Positions 60,301 to 64,000 of a DNA stretch of 64,000 bases are shown here, one piece after another. Under the pieces are notes generated by a model, which had not been told where the DNA came from, did not search any database, and was given only the letters and a program-made list of their open reading frames with translations. This stretch comes from an uncultured Saprospiraceae bacterium. Lineage in GTDB: Bacteria > Bacteroidota > Bacteroidia > Chitinophagales > Saprospiraceae. Position 1 is the first letter of the stretch, and the number at the start of each line of letters is the position of its first letter. Location: contig CALLPI010000006.1 of NCBI GenBank assembly GCA_938015595.1, positions 1-64,000 of the forward strand, in the 5' to 3' direction. A program made the position numbers and the translations under genes.

Positions 60301-61912
60301 GCATGCGCCGGCCCACGCCAAAGGCCTTGCCGGATATCCGAAGGATGGGCGGCGCCTGGTGCCGCTTGAACTCGTTGATGTTTACCATGCGCAGTACCCT
60401 GCGTACCAGAGAGGGGTTGAAGCCCATATCTAGGATATCTTTTGGGCTTTGGCTGCGGTCAATGTACTGATACAAGATTTGGTCCAACACTTCATAAGGC
60501 GGCAGGCTGTCAGAGTCTTTCTGATTGGGGCGTAGCTCGGCGCTGGGCGGCTTTACAATGGTGTTGTGAGGAATCACCTCACCGTCTTTGTTGATGTATT
60601 TGGCCAATTCATACACTTCGGTTTTATACACGTCGCCCAGCACGGAGAGACCGCCGCACATGTCGCCATAAAGCGTGCCATAGCCCACAGCGGCTTCGCT
60701 CTTATTGCTGGTATTGAGGAGTATGTAGCCAAACTTGTTGGAGAAAGCCATGAGCACAATGGCGCGGATGCGCGCTTGCAAGTTTTCTTCAGTGATGTCG
60801 AAGGGGCGGCCTTTAAAGTGGGGGGTTAGGAGTTCCAAGCAAGCGTCATACACGTTGGAGATTGGGATGATTTTGTAGGATATGCCCAGGTTTTCGGCCA
60901 GTTGGCGGGCGTCGTCCACGGAGTGCTGGGACGAAAACGGCGAGGGCATCAGCAGCGCCAATACGTTTTCGGGGCCAAGTGCACGGACAGCCAGTACGGC
61001 AGTCACTGCTGAGTCAATACCGCCAGAAAGCCCCACTATGGCCCGGCGCAGGCCTAGCTTGCTAAAGTAGTCGCGCAAGCCCAGCAGCAGCGCATCATGA
61101 ATGAGATGGTATTTGTGCTTGGGCTGCTCGCTGGAGCCGCGGCCGCTCATCACTTTAGAAAGTTCGTAAGTACGCACACATTGCTGAAAGTAAGGCAATT
61201 CGTCGTACACCTGGCCGTCGGGCGAAATAACCAACGAGCCGCCGTCGAAGATGAGTTCCGTTTGCGCGCCCACTTGATTGACGTAGAACATGGGAATGCC
61301 GTAGCGCTGTACATTGGCCTTGGCCACGTGTATGCGCCCGTGCGAGTGGGCGTAGTTGAATGGCGAAGCGGAAATATTGATGATGACATCCGGATGCTGC
61401 GCGCGCATTTCGTCCAAGGGGCAGGTAGTGTACAGCGGGTTTTCATTGCCGACGTTCCAGATGTCTTCGCAGATGGTCAGAGCAAAGCGCAGGCCTTTGT
61501 AGGTCACTACATTGAACTCGGAGGCTGGCTCAAAGTAGCGGTATTCGTCAAACACATCATAGGTGGGCAGCAGCGCTTTGTGCTGGACGTGCTGCACTTG
61601 GCCATCGGCCAGGAAATAGGCGGAGTTGAACAGATCTTTACCTTCGATGCGCGGATTTCGGGAGGGCGAACCCACCACCATAGCAATGCCATAGGCGGCC
61701 TGTGCCAACTGTTCTATGGTGGTCTCAGCCAAGCGGATAAAATCGTCAAAGTCCAGAAAATCGCGGGGTGGGTAGCCGCAGGTAGTCAATTCTGGGTAGA
61801 TGATGATGTCGGCCCCATCGCTACGGGCTTGCTCGGCAGCCCGCAGCATCTGGTGGAGATTGCCTTCAAAATCGCCGATGAGGGGGTTGATTTGAGCGAG
61901 TGCTATTTTCAT
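60275..61912 (-). CDS. nadE: Glutamine-dependent NAD+ synthetase
   Basis: A 545-residue fused enzyme for the last step of NAD synthesis. The N-terminal nitrilase-like glutaminase domain (residues about 1-250) supplies ammonia, with triad Glu41, Lys112 and Cys148 (TICEDIW). The synthetase domain follows, with VGLSGGIDSAVTA (P-loop, about residues 290-302) and TSNKSEAAVGYGTLYGDMCGG. ATG 61912 (MKIALAQINP) is the clear start; the longer frame begins with TTG. The 3' ends of nadE and mnmH overlap by 26 bases on opposite strands. Confidence 0.96.
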   Translation of the reverse strand: MKIALAQINPLIGDFEGNLHQMLRAAEQARSDGADIIIYPELTTCGYPPRDFLDFDDFIRLAETTIEQLAQAAYGIAMVVGSPSRNPRIEGKDLFNSAYFLADGQVQHVQHKALLPTYDVFDEYRYFEPASEFNVVTYKGLRFALTICEDIWNVGNENPLYTTCPLDEMRAQHPDVIINISASPFNYAHSHGRIHVAKANVQRYGIPMFYVNQVGAQTELIFDGGSLVISPDGQVYDELPYFQQCVRTYELSKVMSGRGSSEQPKHKYHLIHDALLLGLRDYFSKLGLRRAIVGLSGGIDSAVTAVLAVRALGPENVLALLMPSPFSSQHSVDDARQLAENLGISYKIIPISNVYDACLELLTPHFKGRPFDITEENLQARIRAIVLMAFSNKFGYILLNTSNKSEAAVGYGTLYGDMCGGLSVLGDVYKTEVYELAKYINKDGEVIPHNTIVKPPSAELRPNQKDSDSLPPYEVLDQILYQYIDRSQSPKDILDMGFNPSLVRRVLRMVNINEFKRHQAPPILRISGKAFGVGRRMPIVGKYLG

Positions 61913-61929
61913 GTTCAATTGGATTGCGG

Positions 61930-61943
61930 GCAGTTAGCAGTTA
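61930..61943. repeat. Short tandem repeat GCAGTTA
   Basis: Two exact 7-base units lie 18 bases upstream of the nadE start codon, followed by a degenerate third (GTAGTGG). It may belong to the same class of short intergenic tandem repeats as those at 13778 and 35152. Confidence 0.4.
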
Positions 61944-62077
61944 GTAGTGGGTATTCTTTGCAGTCCTTTGCGGCTTTTGCTTGCTTTGCGGGCGTCCCAT
62001 GAGAAGGCGTTCTCTACGCTTGGCAAGCAACCCCGACGCAAAAGCAGCCCGGCTCTTCAATGCCAAGCGGGAGCCCA

Positions 62078-62782
62078 CTATTTCCTAGCCGTGATGATGT
62101 ATTGATAGTCCAGCGCAGTATCATTGGTGACAATGTCTTGATAGCCTGCTTCATAGAGTTCTTCTTCGGCCTGAAAGAGGGGTACTCGGATGTCTTGCGG
62201 TGGCCCCAGAGGCATGCGTTTCTTTTTGAAGTCAATGATGAGGAGTGTACCGCCGTCGGCTATACCGTTTTTGAGATTGCGCAAGTAGTTGACGCGATCT
62301 TTGATGTACATGTAAGTATTGACGATGATGATGACGTCGGCTTCGCCGGGGCGCAGGCGGGCATCACTGGGGGTAGCCAGGCGGGTTTCCAGGCGGGGCT
62401 GAAGATGCTCGGCTAGTTCTAGTACTTTTACGCTGTCCAGGTAATTGATGAACCGGCGGTCAATGTCAATGGCAATGACTTTATTAGCTTTGGGTACGAG
62501 TCGCAGTGAAAAGAATCCCGTGCCCGCGCCGATGTCAGCAACGGTTTTGTTGCTCAGGTTGCCCAGCAAGTCCAGTATCAAGTCAGGCTTTTGCCAAATG
62601 ACGCGGTTGGTATTGATATAGTCGTCGGCTATACCGGGGCGTCGCACAATGTTTTCTGCTTGGGCAGTATCAGCGCCTTGAGAGAGTTGTTCGACGGAGC
62701 GGCCAGTGTTAGGGCCGCAAGCACTGGTAGTTATGGCCAGCCCAGCCAAGGCAAATATGATCAGGATTGTACTAAAACGCAT
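62078..62782 (-). CDS. Class I SAM-dependent methyltransferase with lipoprotein signal
   Basis: A 234-residue protein with a lipobox (ITTSAC, Cys22) after a hydrophobic signal, so it is predicted to be a lipoprotein outside the cytoplasm. The rest is a class I methyltransferase fold: DIGAGTGFF (83-91) is the SAM-binding motif I, AIDIDRR motif II, and VIIIVNTYMYI motif IV. It is unusual to find a SAM-binding fold after a lipoprotein signal, as SAM is cytoplasmic. Such proteins do occur in Bacteroidota. Function unknown. Confidence 0.82.
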   Translation of the reverse strand: MRFSTILIIFALAGLAITTSACGPNTGRSVEQLSQGADTAQAENIVRRPGIADDYINTNRVIWQKPDLILDLLGNLSNKTVADIGAGTGFFSLRLVPKANKVIAIDIDRRFINYLDSVKVLELAEHLQPRLETRLATPSDARLRPGEADVIIIVNTYMYIKDRVNYLRNLKNGIADGGTLLIIDFKKKRMPLGPPQDIRVPLFQAEEELYEAGYQDIVTNDTALDYQYIITARK

Positions 62783-62850
62783 ATAAAGAGGACAAATGCT
62801 TGAGCGATGTGCATATCGCCAGGTAAAGGTATATTAATATGAGGTATTAT

Positions 62851-62858
62851 TACTTTTG
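62851..62858 (+). promoter_or_regulatory. -7 element of pdxJ
   Basis: TACTTTTG matches TAnnTTTG, 89 bases before ATG 62947. No -33 TTG is seen at the usual distance, and the leader would be about 80 bases. Confidence 0.38.
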
Positions 62859-62946
62859 TGGGATGATTTTTAACAGCAGTCAACACTGCAGCAGCAGTCG
62901 CCTGGCAAGTACTTTCAAAAAGTCGTGTTAAATTAACCTGCACATT

Positions 62947-63660
62947 ATGACTAAATTAAGTGTAAATATAAACAAAATAGCACTTATTCGCAACGCGCGC
63001 GGCGGCAACCTACCCAACCTAGAGCAGGTAGCCAAAGATTGTGAGGCTTTCGGTGCACAAGGTATTACGGTGCATCCGCGCCCCGACCAGCGGCACATCC
63101 GCTTTGCCGACATTCCTGTGTTGAAAGCTGTAGTGACTACAGAGCTAAACATTGAGGGAAACCCCACTGAAGATTTTATGAAACTGGTACTGGACAACCG
63201 CCCGCACCAGTGCACACTGGTGCCCGACGCGCCCTCCGCCCTGACCTCAGATGCTGGATGGGATACCCTAACGCACGCCTGTTTTCTGCGCGATATCTGC
63301 ACCTGCTTGCGCGAAGCCGGCATACGCAGTTCCATTTTCATTAATGCCGAAGAGCGGTATGTAGAAGGCGCCAGAGCCGTGGGTGCCGACCGAGTAGAAC
63401 TCTACACCGGCCCCTATGCCCAGCAATACCCTCAAGACCCCGAAGCTGCCATAGCCCCACACCGCCGGTGCGCTCAACTGGCTGCCGATATAGGTATTGG
63501 CCTTAATGCTGGCCATGACCTCAACTTGGACAACCTGCGCTTTTATCATCAGCACGTACCCGACCTCCTGGAGGTATCCATCGGTCATGCACTGGTATGC
63601 GACGCTCTATACTACGGGTTGGCCAATACCATACGCATGTATCTGCGGCAATTGTCATAA
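62947..63660 (+). CDS. pdxJ: Pyridoxine 5'-phosphate synthase PdxJ
   Basis: A 237-residue TIM-barrel enzyme that condenses 1-deoxyxylulose 5-phosphate with 3-amino-2-oxopropyl phosphate to make pyridoxine 5'-phosphate. The typical start LSVNINKIALIRNARGG, the segment GITVHPRPDQRHI with the phosphate-binding region, NIEGNPTEDF, and NAGHDLNLDNL plus EVSIGHALV near the C terminus are all present. Length is normal. Confidence 0.96.
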   Translation: MTKLSVNINKIALIRNARGGNLPNLEQVAKDCEAFGAQGITVHPRPDQRHIRFADIPVLKAVVTTELNIEGNPTEDFMKLVLDNRPHQCTLVPDAPSALTSDAGWDTLTHACFLRDICTCLREAGIRSSIFINAEERYVEGARAVGADRVELYTGPYAQQYPQDPEAAIAPHRRCAQLAADIGIGLNAGHDLNLDNLRFYHQHVPDLLEVSIGHALVCDALYYGLANTIRMYLRQLS

Positions 63661-63970
63661 GTAGAAAAAAAAAGAAAAAATTTGCACATTTTTCAAATCG
63701 GCGCCAACTTTGCAGCACGATTTTCAAGATAAAGTTTCTCGCTTACCTAAAAAAGTATAGCTATAATAGCAATAATGAGGTACGTTGCTTAACTTTGCGT
63801 TAACAGGTTGCTTCATTTAAAAGCAACCCTCCAAAATCATTTGAAAACGAGCTAATTTTATAGAGACTGATGGCTATTTCGCTGGTCATGGTCACGCTAA
63901 AGATCCAGAGGCCAGGCCTCTTTTGAAGAAAGCATTTGATTTTTTTTTGTTCATTAAAACTCGAATTAGT
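63661..63970. other. Intergenic region with promoter and 5' hairpin
   Basis: A 310-base gap. TAACTTTG at 63790-63797 is a perfect TAnnTTTG box. GGTTGCTT (63806-63813) pairs with AAGCAACC (63821-63828), an 8-bp stem that would lie at the very 5' end of a transcript starting about 8 bases after the box. A second candidate, TTG-N20-CAACTTTG, ends near 63716. No gene is seen. Confidence 0.5.
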
Positions 63971-64000
63971 ATGAAAAAATTCTCACTGGTTCTCGCGCTG
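63971..64000 (+). CDS. Start of an exported protein, 3' partial
   Basis: Only ten codons are inside the window (MKKFSLVLAL). They look like the n-region and start of a signal peptide. The long leader with a hairpin (63806-63828) suggests regulated or stabilised expression. Identity cannot be told. Confidence 0.5.
   Translation, partial: MKKFSLVLAL

Overview
The window looks like a chromosomal segment of a Bacteroidota bacterium, probably from the Saprospiria, Chitinophagia or Cytophagia side of the phylum. The evidence is: promoters with a -7 box of the type TAnnTTTG and few Shine-Dalgarno sequences; two secreted enzymes with C-terminal type IX secretion (T9SS) sorting domains and a PorV-like protein; a TonB receptor with a carboxypeptidase-regulatory-like N-terminal domain; DUF1573, DUF937 and DUF5916 proteins; and a futalosine-pathway enzyme (MqnB). 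I cannot name the genus. I see no rRNA, phage, transposase or CRISPR array. Most of the segment is core metabolism with accessory islands.

Layout. 1-4.8 kb: partial cell-wall amidase, a broken gene, a DUF937 protein, a CBS protein, a Fur-family repressor and a T9SS-exported M43 protease. 4.9-10 kb: POT peptide transporter, a FadN-type beta-oxidation fusion and an alpha/alpha-barrel protein. 10-15.7 kb, minus strand: TPR protein, coiled-coil zinc-ribbon protein, Nif3-like protein, MltG and PanB. 15.8-22 kb: a regulated cassette of an ABC ATPase, two DUF3526 permeases, a DUF5916 outer-membrane protein and a MerC remnant. 22-33 kb: thioesterase, DUF1573 lipoprotein, PIF1-like helicase, CoaD, a Cys-rich secreted protein, RfbC, Der, MetF and a fused 2-oxoacid dehydrogenase E1. 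32-38 kb: a tight GH1/PorV-like/MqnB operon, EamA transporter, an unknown secreted protein and a cytochrome c/copper-monooxygenase-like protein. 38.8-42.5 kb: TonB receptor and an unknown gene, divergent from an intact merC. 42.5-64 kb: PurD, a HerA-like ATPase with an exported nuclease, O-antigen ligase-like protein, tRNA-Asp, T9SS GH5 glycosidase, FemAB-like protein, ThyA, TonB, GT2, a DJ-1/PfpI protein, tRNA-Ser, tRNA-Gly, YwqG-like protein, RND exporter, MnmH, NadE, a lipoprotein methyltransferase, PdxJ and the start of an exported protein.

The most interesting pattern is regulatory. An 18-bp palindrome close to TATGCAACARCGTTGCAA occurs twice over the promoter of the ABC/DUF3526/DUF5916 cassette and once in the gap between merC and the TonB-receptor operon. 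Both loci carry a MerC-type gene: the one at 42105 is intact, and the one at 21774, last in the ABC cassette, is truncated but keeps the same CxxHC segment at the same residue positions. Together with the Fur-family repressor at 2867, this suggests a metal-responsive regulon, possibly zinc, of otherwise poorly described genes. That link is inference. The window also holds three copies of a roughly 50-bp palindromic intergenic repeat, and short tandem repeats that touch stop codons.
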